Source of the DNA: an uncultured Clostridia bacterium
Lineage (GTDB): Bacteria > Bacillota > Clostridia > UMGS1883
Reading direction: 5' to 3'
Length of the DNA: 64,000 nucleotides
Assembly (NCBI GenBank): GCA_934476455.1
Contig: CAKSNY010000001.1
Coordinates: 1 to 64,000 of the forward strand
Positions 50,965 to 60,368 of this stretch are shown here, piece after piece. Every line of letters begins with the position of its first letter. Within the stretch, counting starts at the first letter, position 1. A model generated the notes under the pieces. That model ran no database searches, was not told the origin of the DNA, and was given only the letters and a program-made list of their open reading frames with translations. The position numbers and the translations under genes were made by a program.

Positions 50965-52440
50965 ATGTTAAATGGAAAGAAAACAGGTATGCTGCTGTGT
51001 ATCGTAACCATTCTTTGCATATGCTTGCAAATGGTTGTTTCAGCTGCGTCGGATGCTGTCAGTGAGAGTTTAACACTTACCGAAACGACAGTCGGATACA
51101 GTTTGGAAGGAACGGTATCATCCGATGAGGTAGGTTCCGTGCAGCTTGTAGCAGCGGTATATGACGGGACAACAAATGCACTGCGCACAGTAAAGCCGAT
51201 AGAGGCAAGCTTTACCAACAACAGCGCGAAAATTTCTGCATCAATTACATGTACCCCAGAGGCAAATGATAAAATAAAGCTGTTTATTTTAGACACTTTT
51301 AAAAATTTAAAACCTCTTGCACAGGTATCGGAAAAAAAGATTCAGACAGAGAACGAGGTTAAGACTGTATGTAAGGCGAACGGTGTCGTTCTTTCATGGG
51401 ATAAGATAGACGGTGTACAAAGCTACGAAATTTACAGAGATAATGTAAAAATTGCAACCGTAGAAGATACTACATATAACGATATTTATTTCGAAACAAT
51501 TGAACAGATGCTTGGAGAGACTTTGGGTATGGCAGACGGAATTACAACGGAGAACATTTCCGAAAGCCACAGCTATTATGTTGTTGCGGGAAAGTATAAG
51601 AGTAAGAGTGCAGAAGCTAAAGCAAGCACAGAAAAAATTCGCTATTTCTCTCTCAGCGGTGTGACAGATGCAATGACCAAGGCAGTTGAGGATATAACCA
51701 AAAATGCAAAGGCAAATAGGATTACGATTGAAGCTCAAAATTATAAGAATACAAGCGGAAGCTGGGTTATGGACGGTAGATTAAAAGCGGTTGAAAAATA
51801 CAGCGCGCTTACAGAGTTAACAACGGATACAAAAGACAGTGCTAACGAAATTAAAACGCAATATGGAATAACGAGCAATGCAGGTTGGGATAACGCTACA
51901 CCTCTTGCACCGGTTATAGAAGAGTATAAAGGCAAACAAGCATTTCGTCTTGTTACACTTAAGAATTATATGGATAAGACATCAAGTGATAGCTACAATC
52001 CGGGTTATGCGGCTGTAGGATTTAAGGTGGATTTGTTTGAAGGCGAGACAGAGAGCGAAACAAGATATACCTGCCTTGTCAACGCTGATTTGAAGCCGTT
52101 GACGACCAGCTATAAGATTACAACGGTATTTCCCGTAGGAACTGTGGTAAATGGGAGTTTTGGAAATCTAAAAGTTGTTACGGATAATGCCGCAAGCACA
52201 GTTAAAACCCAAACAGAGACAGTAGGATTCCATGTAAAAGAGAATGACACCAGAGATTATGCGACCTATATTTATGATATTACCACAAAACTGGGTGCGA
52301 ACAGTAAATTTAATGTAAATGCGTATTCGCCCAAAAAAGCTAACTACACATATTTAAAAGACCAGACAAATATAACGGGTGATAATGGTTCCGTTCACAG
52401 TATCGCGTTAGTTCCGGCAGAGGACTTTTTAAGAAGATAA
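50965..52440 (+). CDS. secreted protein with FN3-like domain
   Basis: 491 residues. Signal peptide (LLCIVTILCICLQMVVSAA), an N-terminal beta domain whose pattern (VQLVAAVYDG, NDKIKLFILD, LKPL) resembles a linker domain in the protein at 26027, a fibronectin-type-III-like domain (~133-230; NGVVLSWDKIDGVQSYEIYRD) and a ~220-residue C-terminal beta-rich domain that may bind carbohydrate. No enzyme motif and no SLH repeat. The start has a TGAGGAGG site 6 bases upstream. First gene of the second operon. Confidence 0.7.
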   Translation: MLNGKKTGMLLCIVTILCICLQMVVSAASDAVSESLTLTETTVGYSLEGTVSSDEVGSVQLVAAVYDGTTNALRTVKPIEASFTNNSAKISASITCTPEANDKIKLFILDTFKNLKPLAQVSEKKIQTENEVKTVCKANGVVLSWDKIDGVQSYEIYRDNVKIATVEDTTYNDIYFETIEQMLGETLGMADGITTENISESHSYYVVAGKYKSKSAEAKASTEKIRYFSLSGVTDAMTKAVEDITKNAKANRITIEAQNYKNTSGSWVMDGRLKAVEKYSALTELTTDTKDSANEIKTQYGITSNAGWDNATPLAPVIEEYKGKQAFRLVTLKNYMDKTSSDSYNPGYAAVGFKVDLFEGETESETRYTCLVNADLKPLTTSYKITTVFPVGTVVNGSFGNLKVVTDNAASTVKTQTETVGFHVKENDTRDYATYIYDITTKLGANSKFNVNAYSPKKANYTYLKDQTNITGDNGSVHSIALVPAEDFLRR

Positions 52441-52476
52441 AAACATTGACATTACGACCGATGTGTTGAGAGGGGA

Positions 52477-55122
52477 ATGAATGTGAAAAAAGGAAAAAAA
52501 ATAATGATTATGTTATTGTCGGTTGTATTGTTTGTGAACTTTTCGGGTGTGCAGCTGTATGCCGATGCTGCATATCCCGAAAAGTACGCATATTTGTTAA
52601 ACAGCGCACCCGACAGCGCATATGCAATTATAGGTAAAAAAACCGATCAGCATTATTGCAAATTTATTGACGGTCGGGAAAGTGGAATAACAGACAGCAA
52701 TAATATACTTTATTCCGCCGATACTGAGATTGACGGAATCGATGCAAGGTATTTTAATGTAAACAATTATTTGTGCATAGCTTATGATAGCGGTTTCTAC
52801 GGCAAGGATGACCACAGTTTTCTGTTTTCGGTTGTTTATTATGATTACGGACCGGGACAGGGAAAATTTTATCTTGACTATTACAGTACAAACGGAAGCA
52901 TAAATCGTGTAACAATGATAAAGCCGGGAAAGGTTCAGGGATGGTTTGCAAACACCGTTTGCGTCGATGATATAGATATGACAAAAACCTTTGCCGAGGG
53001 CGGAAATATAAGAATAATTACAAGTGGAAAAAATGCATTCAAAAAGGTGGAAACAGCAAATCTCTCACGCCTGCGGTTAAACAAGCAAAGCGCGCAGCTA
53101 AGCTGTCTCGGGTCAACAAGGGTAGATGTAATGCAGCAGCTGGGCTTTTTACAAAACTTTGAAAAGTCAAATATGGGCAAAGACTGCACTAAACGGGAAG
53201 CATGGATAATGCTTTCAAAAATATGCGGTGAAGATTATAAAAGTATTCCGGATAAATATGATGATTCTGCCATAACTCAGGGCGAGCTTTTAAAGTTATA
53301 TATGGACAAGCTGGGGATGTATTTCTCAACGGACGCTATCAGTGCTGCTGAAACCGTGCAGCTTATTTCGTTATCTGAACTTTTTTTGTCTGAAAACAGC
53401 CCCGCGAGTGAATATAATCTTATAAATCTTACATATAGGGCGCTTTTCTTTAAATCCGAGGGGAAAAAATCGCTTGCGGCTGTGCTTATTGAAAGAGACT
53501 TTTTCCCGAGCAGTGTTATAAAAGAAGTGTCGGATCAGCTGTTTGTTTCGGAATATTACAGCGTCCCGCGAAAATGCCGGTCCGAAAAAATAGAAGATCA
53601 AGAGACAGGGCGAACATATTATTATATGAATATGTTCGGGGAACCGGCATTGCGGCCGTATCTTACCCTTCAATCGTGGATGGAAGATGGAACAGGTTTT
53701 TTGGTAGGTACAAAAACAAACGGTATTTACAATTTGTTTTTGTACAATATAGAGAACGAAACAGTTACATTCATAGATACTGATTTGGAAACCTACGGTA
53801 ATGACCACATAGACGCATGCGTTGGGACAGATAATAAAATTTACTATGTAAAGCGTACAAACGGACACAACAGCATATGGTGTGCCGAAACAGAAAAATA
53901 CACAAAAACATTGCTTATAGATATTCCGGATATGGTTAAGGTAGGCGGTATATCTCTTACAAACGACTGTAATTATATTGGTTTTGATTATTCCGAACCA
54001 TACACACCCGACAAACCGTATCCCGAAAATTCAAAGCTTGGCGCACGTCTGAACATACGTACGGGTGAATGGAAAATATTTGCACACAAATGGAGTTTTT
54101 CAAACATTCTAAACCATACGCAAATAAACCCAAAATATCCGAATCTGCTGTTCTTTTGTCATGAGATTGCAGGCTCAACGGGATATCAGGGAATCCTGGA
54201 TGACAGACTGTGGACTGTGGATCTGGATAGCGGAAAACAGCAATGCGTATTTATACAAGGGCAGGATTGCGGGGAAACAATAATTCAGCCAACACATGAA
54301 ACGTGGTCAAATGACGGTGAAAAGCTGTATTTTGTTTACTGTTCTGGTCTGGGGAACGGGTTGTATGCGCTCGACAAGGACGGTCGTCATAGGCAATTTT
54401 ATTTAAATCCATACGGTTATTCATATTCGCACTGCTTTGGAAGCGGGGATAATAAGTATCTTGTTGCAGACGGACGGTTTATAACCGTTGTAAATACACA
54501 GACACATCAGGCATACAAAATTGCACGTTGGTTTAAAAATGCTTTTAATGATCATCCGTACCATCCGCACCCTCATGTTGCACGTAATTTTTACAAAACC
54601 AATTGGGGGGCTGTTCACAATGATGTTTTGGGTGTAATGTGGTATGATTTTTCGGAGATAGATGAAAATGAGACGGCTGTAGGCGGATTTAAACGTCTTA
54701 ATGATACTGCAAGATATGTAAGCTACAGTGATTTGGATTGTAAAGTAGAAGCTGTGAAAAAGGATGGAATTGACTGCATCAAAGTCTCAGGCGGAAATTC
54801 TCTTTATATTGATGTCGATGAAAATATAGTTGACGCAGTCGACGCTTCGGCGGAAATAGAGTTTGAATATTATGATTACGGATATTCGCCCGTAATTCTT
54901 ACCTACACGCGTGGTTTTAAAAGCAATGAAGATTATTGGAAGACCGGTAACGGTCAGCTTGTTGTTGAAAGAAACAACACAAAAAAATGGGAAAAAGCGA
55001 AGCTGTATATTGACAGCGGAAATTTTGAGAACATAGGAAAGTATTCGACGGATTTTAAAATCGGCGGATTAAATTCAGAGGTATATATAAAAGATGTTAA
55101 AGTTAGAAGGAGTGTAAAGTGA
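52477..55122 (+). CDS. secreted PL22-like (oligogalacturonate-lyase-type) beta-propeller protein
   Basis: 881 residues. Signal peptide (IMIMLLSVVLFVNFSGVQLYA), a ~170-residue N-terminal beta domain, a degenerate SLH-like stretch (~211-330, DVMQQLGFLQNF, CTKREAWIMLSKICG), then a propeller (~375-730) with family PL22 landmarks: LNHTQINPKYPNLLFFCHE, PTHETWSNDG and NDHPYHPHPH, which hold the histidines that bind manganese in known oligogalacturonate lyases. A C-terminal beta domain with the YYDYG motif resembles the N-terminal one. Known PL22 enzymes are cytoplasmic and ~390 residues, so a secreted, multi-domain form is unusual. Start ATG 52477 is close to its site; GTG 52483 is possible. Confidence 0.72.
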   Translation: MNVKKGKKIMIMLLSVVLFVNFSGVQLYADAAYPEKYAYLLNSAPDSAYAIIGKKTDQHYCKFIDGRESGITDSNNILYSADTEIDGIDARYFNVNNYLCIAYDSGFYGKDDHSFLFSVVYYDYGPGQGKFYLDYYSTNGSINRVTMIKPGKVQGWFANTVCVDDIDMTKTFAEGGNIRIITSGKNAFKKVETANLSRLRLNKQSAQLSCLGSTRVDVMQQLGFLQNFEKSNMGKDCTKREAWIMLSKICGEDYKSIPDKYDDSAITQGELLKLYMDKLGMYFSTDAISAAETVQLISLSELFLSENSPASEYNLINLTYRALFFKSEGKKSLAAVLIERDFFPSSVIKEVSDQLFVSEYYSVPRKCRSEKIEDQETGRTYYYMNMFGEPALRPYLTLQSWMEDGTGFLVGTKTNGIYNLFLYNIENETVTFIDTDLETYGNDHIDACVGTDNKIYYVKRTNGHNSIWCAETEKYTKTLLIDIPDMVKVGGISLTNDCNYIGFDYSEPYTPDKPYPENSKLGARLNIRTGEWKIFAHKWSFSNILNHTQINPKYPNLLFFCHEIAGSTGYQGILDDRLWTVDLDSGKQQCVFIQGQDCGETIIQPTHETWSNDGEKLYFVYCSGLGNGLYALDKDGRHRQFYLNPYGYSYSHCFGSGDNKYLVADGRFITVVNTQTHQAYKIARWFKNAFNDHPYHPHPHVARNFYKTNWGAVHNDVLGVMWYDFSEIDENETAVGGFKRLNDTARYVSYSDLDCKVEAVKKDGIDCIKVSGGNSLYIDVDENIVDAVDASAEIEFEYYDYGYSPVILTYTRGFKSNEDYWKTGNGQLVVERNNTKKWEKAKLYIDSGNFENIGKYSTDFKIGGLNSEVYIKDVKVRRSVK

Positions 55123-56681
55123 TGAAAAGGAAAAGAATATTATGCATATGTCTTGCGTCTTTCATGCTTTTTGTTTGCGGCTGCAACAAAAAACAGGCAA
55201 CGCATTCAGTATCAAATTTGAAAAAAGGAGAGATTAGCTATCCGATAGACACCACGGAAAAGCTTACTTATTGGAGAATTCTCCCTTCAAATATTTCCGC
55301 TGATGTTTCAAATTTGGGCGAAACGGAATTTGCAAAAAACCTTAAAGAGGCTACAGGAATTGAGGTAGAATACATACATCCCGCACAAGGGCAGGAAAAC
55401 GCAATAAATTTGCTTTTGGCATCCGATGATTTGCCTGATATCATACAAACAGATTGGATAATGCAGTCGCCGACAAGCTGTATTGAGCAGCAGCTTATAT
55501 TAAAGCTTAACGACTATGTAAAAGATTATGCGCCGAACTTTGCAAATTTCCTTAAAGAAAATCAAGACCTTGCAAAGCAGGTTGTTGATGATGAGGGGAA
55601 TTACTACTCGTTTCCGTTTATAAGAAATGACAAAACGCTCTACTCAAGCAGGGGAATTATAGTGCGCAGTGATTTGTTTGATGAACTTGGACTGCAAATT
55701 CCGGAAACGATAGAGGAATGGGACAGAGCATTAGAAGCTGTAAAGAAAAAGTGCAAGACGCCCTTCGCAACGAATACGGCAGGTTTTATCGCTTTTATGG
55801 GTGGATTTGACGCTTTTAACAGTTTGTATTTAAAAGACAATAAAGTGCATTTCGGAGCTATAGAAGAAAATTATAAAAAATATATAGCAAAACTTCACGA
55901 ATGGTATGAAAAGGGATACATTGATAAAAACTACGCAATTGCAGATCAAAAGATGATGGATTCGGCTATGCTTAATGGCGAATCCGCAATAACTGTAGGG
56001 TCGGGCGGTTCTACAATGGGTTCATACCTTTCTGCAAAGCCTAATGATAAATACAGTCTCAGTGCTGCAAAATTTCCGTCCGTTAAAAAGGGCGTAAATT
56101 CGAAATTCAGTGTAAGCTCTACGAGATATTCAAATACCGGAGCGGCTGTTTCAACAAACTGTAAACACCCGGAGCTTGCGGTGCGTTTTCTTGATTTTGG
56201 TTACAGCGAAAAAGGTGCACTTTTCTATAATTTTGGGAAAGAAGGCGAAAGCTATAATATGATAAACGATTACCCTACGTATAAGCCCGAGCTTCTTTCA
56301 CCGAAAAACGGCAAGTCTGCCGCACAAATGCTTACGCTTAATTGCTTGGGTCCGGTTGACGGTCCGTTTTTACAGGATAAGAGATATTTAGAGCAGTACT
56401 ATACAAATGATAGCCAAAAGAAAGCGGTTGAAAGGTGGGCTGAAACAGATTGGCAGGATTATCGATTGCCCGCGCTTACATTGACGGCAGAGGAAACAGA
56501 AGAATACAACTCGATTATGAGTGAAATAAACATTTATCTGGATGAAATGCTGAACAATATGATTATAGGAAAGGTTTCCGTAGATAAATTTAATGACTAT
56601 GTCAAGACTGCGAAGACAATGGGTATTGAAAGAGCAATAAAAATACAACAGGATGCGTATGACAGGTATCTTAAGAGATAA
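55122..56681 (+). CDS. LplA-like solute-binding lipoprotein, second copy
   Basis: 519 residues with lipoprotein signal (LASFMLFVCGC, lipid-anchored Cys21) and family-1 binding fold (ASDDLPDIIQTDWIM, IIVRSDLFDELGLQIPETIEEWDRAL, WYEKGYIDKNYA). ATG 55122 overlaps the preceding stop (TGATG) and AGAAGGAG lies 9 bases upstream. It feeds the permeases that follow. It is clearly diverged from the protein at 40403, so it probably binds a different oligosaccharide. Confidence 0.92.
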   Translation: MKRKRILCICLASFMLFVCGCNKKQATHSVSNLKKGEISYPIDTTEKLTYWRILPSNISADVSNLGETEFAKNLKEATGIEVEYIHPAQGQENAINLLLASDDLPDIIQTDWIMQSPTSCIEQQLILKLNDYVKDYAPNFANFLKENQDLAKQVVDDEGNYYSFPFIRNDKTLYSSRGIIVRSDLFDELGLQIPETIEEWDRALEAVKKKCKTPFATNTAGFIAFMGGFDAFNSLYLKDNKVHFGAIEENYKKYIAKLHEWYEKGYIDKNYAIADQKMMDSAMLNGESAITVGSGGSTMGSYLSAKPNDKYSLSAAKFPSVKKGVNSKFSVSSTRYSNTGAAVSTNCKHPELAVRFLDFGYSEKGALFYNFGKEGESYNMINDYPTYKPELLSPKNGKSAAQMLTLNCLGPVDGPFLQDKRYLEQYYTNDSQKKAVERWAETDWQDYRLPALTLTAEETEEYNSIMSEINIYLDEMLNNMIIGKVSVDKFNDYVKTAKTMGIERAIKIQQDAYDRYLKR

Positions 56682-56746
56682 ATTAGTGCCGGGCTTAATC
56701 AACGGAAAATGACTTTCCGGATATTGACCGAGAGGAGCAACAACAA

Positions 56747-57688
56747 ATGTCATCAATGCAAAAGAAATTATACAAAGAATCATTTTGGGAGAGAGCGAAA
56801 AAGGATATAAAAAAGAACAAGGTTTTGTATTTGCTTGTATTATTACCGCTTGCATATTATATAGTATTTCAATATGTGCCGATGTATGGGATAGTTATAG
56901 CATTTAAGCGATATATTCCTGCTCTTGGCATAAATGACAGTCCGTGGGTAGGATTCAGTCACTTCAAAAAGTTCTTTGAAAGCGTATATTTTTGGCGAAT
57001 TTTGAAAAATACTTTCCGAATAAGCTTTTTCAGTATTATGTTCGGATTTCCCGCACCGATACTGCTTGCATTGCTTATAAACGAATTGTCGAATAAGTAT
57101 TTTGTAAAAAGCGTGCAAACCATAACATACCTTCCGCATTTTGTTTCTATGGTTGTTATATGCGGCATAATAAAAAGCTTTACCGGAACAAACGGAATAA
57201 TAACAAACATATTATCGTATTTTACGCATGATACTACTTCTGTGCTCATGCACCCGGAATATTTTACGGCGGTATATGTGTTATCAAATATATGGCAAGG
57301 GATAGGCTGGGGCTCAATAATCTATTTTGCCGCGCTGACAAATATCAATTCGGAATTGTATGAAGCGTGCGAAATAGACGGCGGCGGCAGACTACGCCAG
57401 GCAATCCATGTAACCATCCCGGGAATTTTGCCGACAATCATAATAATGCTTATTATGCGTGTGGGCAGTATACTTAATGTAGGCTATGAGAAAATAATTT
57501 TGCTTTACAATCCGCTTACATATAAAACGGCGGATGTTATATCAACGTATGTTTACAGAAAAGGTCTTTTGGAAAACAACTACAGTTACGCAACGGCGGT
57601 AGGATTGTTTAATTCTGTTGTAAACGTTATCTTTTTGTGCCTTTGCAATAGGTTTTGCAGAAAGGTTTCAGATACAAGCTTATGGTGA
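56747..57688 (+). CDS. LplB-type ABC transporter permease, second copy
   Basis: 313 residues, six membrane helices, EAA loop ACEIDGGGRLRQAIHVTIPGI near 208. It is closely similar throughout to the permease at 38516 (YIVFQYVPMYGIVIAFKRY, VGYEKIILLYNPLTYKTADVISTYVYR). GAGGAG site before the ATG. There is a short hairpin-like spot (CGGAAA…TTTCCG) in the 65-base gap after the lipoprotein gene. Confidence 0.92.
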   Translation: MSSMQKKLYKESFWERAKKDIKKNKVLYLLVLLPLAYYIVFQYVPMYGIVIAFKRYIPALGINDSPWVGFSHFKKFFESVYFWRILKNTFRISFFSIMFGFPAPILLALLINELSNKYFVKSVQTITYLPHFVSMVVICGIIKSFTGTNGIITNILSYFTHDTTSVLMHPEYFTAVYVLSNIWQGIGWGSIIYFAALTNINSELYEACEIDGGGRLRQAIHVTIPGILPTIIIMLIMRVGSILNVGYEKIILLYNPLTYKTADVISTYVYRKGLLENNYSYATAVGLFNSVVNVIFLCLCNRFCRKVSDTSLW

Positions 57689-57717
57689 CCTACCGATGCT
57701 CAGAGGAGAGAGAATAT

Positions 57718-58596
57718 ATGAAAAAATTAACTTTATCGCGCAAGGCGTTCCTTGTTTTTGATGTGACACTGCTGGCGCTTTTGATTGCAGTGTGCGCATA
57801 TCCTCTTATCTATGTGCTGTTTGCTTCATTCAGCGACTCGAATTTACTTATCAAGCACAGCGGATTTTTGTTAAAACCGCTTGGGTTTAACATTATGTCA
57901 TACAAGGCAGTGTTCAGCAACCCGATGATAGGAAAGGGATATTTAAACACCCTGTTTATACTGGTGGTAGGTGTAGCTATAAATATTATGATGACATCAC
58001 TGGCAGCATATTTCCTTTCAAGGAGAAATGTTATGTTTAAAGCTCCCATTATGGCAATAATGCTTTTTACAATGTATTTTTCCGGCGGTATTATTCCCAG
58101 CTATATTACAATTAAAAATTTGGGCTTGTACGATTCGCTATGGTCGCTTATTCTTCCCGTTTCAATCAGTACATATAACCTTATAATTATGCGTACATCT
58201 TTCCAGGGGATACCTGCAAGCCTTGAGGAAGCGGCATATCTTGACGGTGCAGGTCATTTAACAATAATACGTTATGTTATTTTGCCGCTTTCAAAGGCGA
58301 TAATTGCCGTAATGGTATTATATTACGGTGTGGAATATTGGAACTCGTGGTTTAACGCAAGTATATATCTAAACGACAGAAGCAAATATCCTTTGCAGCT
58401 TGTGTTAAGAGAAATATTACTGCAAAATGATATTTCAAATATGGCGGGCGGAGCTGAGGCAGGCGATGTGTACAGTGTTGCCGAAAGTATTAAATATGCA
58501 GTAATCGTTGTTGCAACCTTTCCTATTTTATGTTTATATCCGTATTTGCAAAAATACTTTGTAAAGGGTGTAATGATAGGCTCTTTGAAAGGATGA
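57718..58596 (+). CDS. YtcP/LplC-type ABC transporter permease, second copy
   Basis: 292 residues, six membrane helices, EAA loop EAAYLDGAGHLTIIRYVILPLSK near 172, end YLQKYFVKGVMIGSLKG. ATG 57718 with GAGGAGAG 8 bases upstream; the open frame runs back into the previous gene but without a site. Pairs with the permease before it. Confidence 0.92.
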   Translation: MKKLTLSRKAFLVFDVTLLALLIAVCAYPLIYVLFASFSDSNLLIKHSGFLLKPLGFNIMSYKAVFSNPMIGKGYLNTLFILVVGVAINIMMTSLAAYFLSRRNVMFKAPIMAIMLFTMYFSGGIIPSYITIKNLGLYDSLWSLILPVSISTYNLIIMRTSFQGIPASLEEAAYLDGAGHLTIIRYVILPLSKAIIAVMVLYYGVEYWNSWFNASIYLNDRSKYPLQLVLREILLQNDISNMAGGAEAGDVYSVAESIKYAVIVVATFPILCLYPYLQKYFVKGVMIGSLKG

Positions 58597-58601
58597 TTTA
58601 T

Positions 58602-60347
58602 ATGTTGGCAAGTTGCTATTGCACTATAAGGAAATACATTCTGAAGAAAACGATATGCGGTGCGGTTGCTTTGCTTTTAGGAATTGCTTCCGTTATATCA
58701 AATGAAATTACCGCTGCAGCAGCGGTTTTGGATGCAGAATGGTCTGCTGATTATACTGATATGAAGCTGATAATAAATGTGAATACATCCGCTCCATACA
58801 TACAACAGATAACTGCAGTAATGTATCCTGCCGATATTACGGTGCCGACGTTTAATGACTATTCACGTGTCTGTGAAATTACGACAAATAAAAGCGGTAA
58901 CAAAATAATTTTCGGAATTTATGACGACTTAAACGCTCCTGACGGGAAATACAAAATTGAACTGCGCGGGAACGGATATATGGCAGAGCAATGTAAAAAA
59001 GACCTTGAGGTATATGTAATCTGTCCAAACAGAATAAAAGGTGCGGGAGGTCTTTTGGAAAGAGCAAATACGGAAAATTCATCGAACGGAATAAACGCGC
59101 TTATCGGAGAATTAAAAGATGGCCTTTTATTAACCGAGGAATCGGATAATGAAAGAAAAGAAATACGGGCACAGGTGTTTGTCAATATCAGAAGCGACGA
59201 CTTTAACGGCGCGTTTAAAAACCTCGATAATGTTAGGGAAGCCTGGCTCATTTCGGATATTTTGACGCATTTTAATGAAAGCTCGGCTTCAAAAGATTCT
59301 ATAAAAGCAAAGATTGAACAGAATGCAGCCTTGCTGGATACAGATATTAACGACGCAGAGTACGATAAGTATTCTGATGCGGTTTATTCAAGTATTTATA
59401 CATTCAGAAATAATTATTGCAATAAAGGCATAAGATCATACACATTGTTAAAAAAATCTATAAAAGAGTTTTTGGCTCTTGCAATAATAAATGATTCCGA
59501 TTTAGAGAACGGAAATTTAAAAAGCAACATAGAAACCTATTATAAAGACTTAGGCATACCCGAAGAATTATATGCGCGTTATTCAAAGCTTGACAAATCA
59601 AACAAAGAGCTTGTTTTAAAACAGCTTTATCATAAAGACTTTGCAGATGGTACGGTTTTGCAAAAAGTATTCGGTGATGCAGTGGAGTATGTAGAAAAAC
59701 AAGGTAATAAAAGTGATAATTCGGATAGCGGAAAATCATGGTCAGGCGGCGGTGGCGGTAGCTACAGCATTGCTTCGCCGAAGAATAACGAAATAAACAC
59801 TGATGAATTTAGGTTTAATGATTGTCCTGAAACGCATTGGGCGTACAGTTATATAAAAAAACTGTGTAATAAAAATATTTTGTCGGGCTATGGGGACGGC
59901 AGCTTTTTACCGGAAAAAAATGTGAGTCGGGAAGAATTTGTGAAAATGATTATTTCCGCTGTCGGATTGTACGACAAAGGTGCGGAATGTGAGTTTGCGG
60001 ATGTTTCGAAAAGCAGCTGGAGCTACAGATATATTGCTTCTGCGCGTAATGCAGAGATCATTAACGGAATGAATGATAATATATTCGGGGCGCAAAGCTT
60101 TGTAACACGTGAGGATGCCGCCGTTATCGCAAGTAGAGTTTTGAAAAGATTCGGTATAGATGCAGACGGTATCGGAATTGTGTTTTCAGACGAAAATCTG
60201 ATAAAGGATTACGCAAAGGAATGTGTTAATTCTCTCTCTGCGATGGGAATAATAACCGGTTATGAAGACGGAGGCTTTTATCCTCAGGGGAATCTTACCC
60301 GTGCACAGGCAGCAAAGATAATTTGTGAGATATGCCGCTATGTATAA
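58602..60347 (+). CDS. SLH protein type A, second copy
   Basis: 581 residues. Signal peptide (GAVALLLGIASVISNEITAAAA), a ~120-residue N-terminal beta domain (VLDAEWSADYTDMKLIINV…), a helical middle (~150-370), a GGGGG linker near 385, and three C-terminal SLH repeats (~403-580; FNDCPETHWAYSYI, SREEF, TREDA, TRAQA). Same architecture as the protein at 33002 but with a different binding-like N-terminus. The start is ATG 58602 (site GAAAGG) or ATG 58593, which overlaps the permease stop. Confidence 0.82.
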   Translation: MLASCYCTIRKYILKKTICGAVALLLGIASVISNEITAAAAVLDAEWSADYTDMKLIINVNTSAPYIQQITAVMYPADITVPTFNDYSRVCEITTNKSGNKIIFGIYDDLNAPDGKYKIELRGNGYMAEQCKKDLEVYVICPNRIKGAGGLLERANTENSSNGINALIGELKDGLLLTEESDNERKEIRAQVFVNIRSDDFNGAFKNLDNVREAWLISDILTHFNESSASKDSIKAKIEQNAALLDTDINDAEYDKYSDAVYSSIYTFRNNYCNKGIRSYTLLKKSIKEFLALAIINDSDLENGNLKSNIETYYKDLGIPEELYARYSKLDKSNKELVLKQLYHKDFADGTVLQKVFGDAVEYVEKQGNKSDNSDSGKSWSGGGGGSYSIASPKNNEINTDEFRFNDCPETHWAYSYIKKLCNKNILSGYGDGSFLPEKNVSREEFVKMIISAVGLYDKGAECEFADVSKSSWSYRYIASARNAEIINGMNDNIFGAQSFVTREDAAVIASRVLKRFGIDADGIGIVFSDENLIKDYAKECVNSLSAMGIITGYEDGGFYPQGNLTRAQAAKIICEICRYV

Positions 60348-60368
60348 AATGGGGGAGGGCTAAATATA

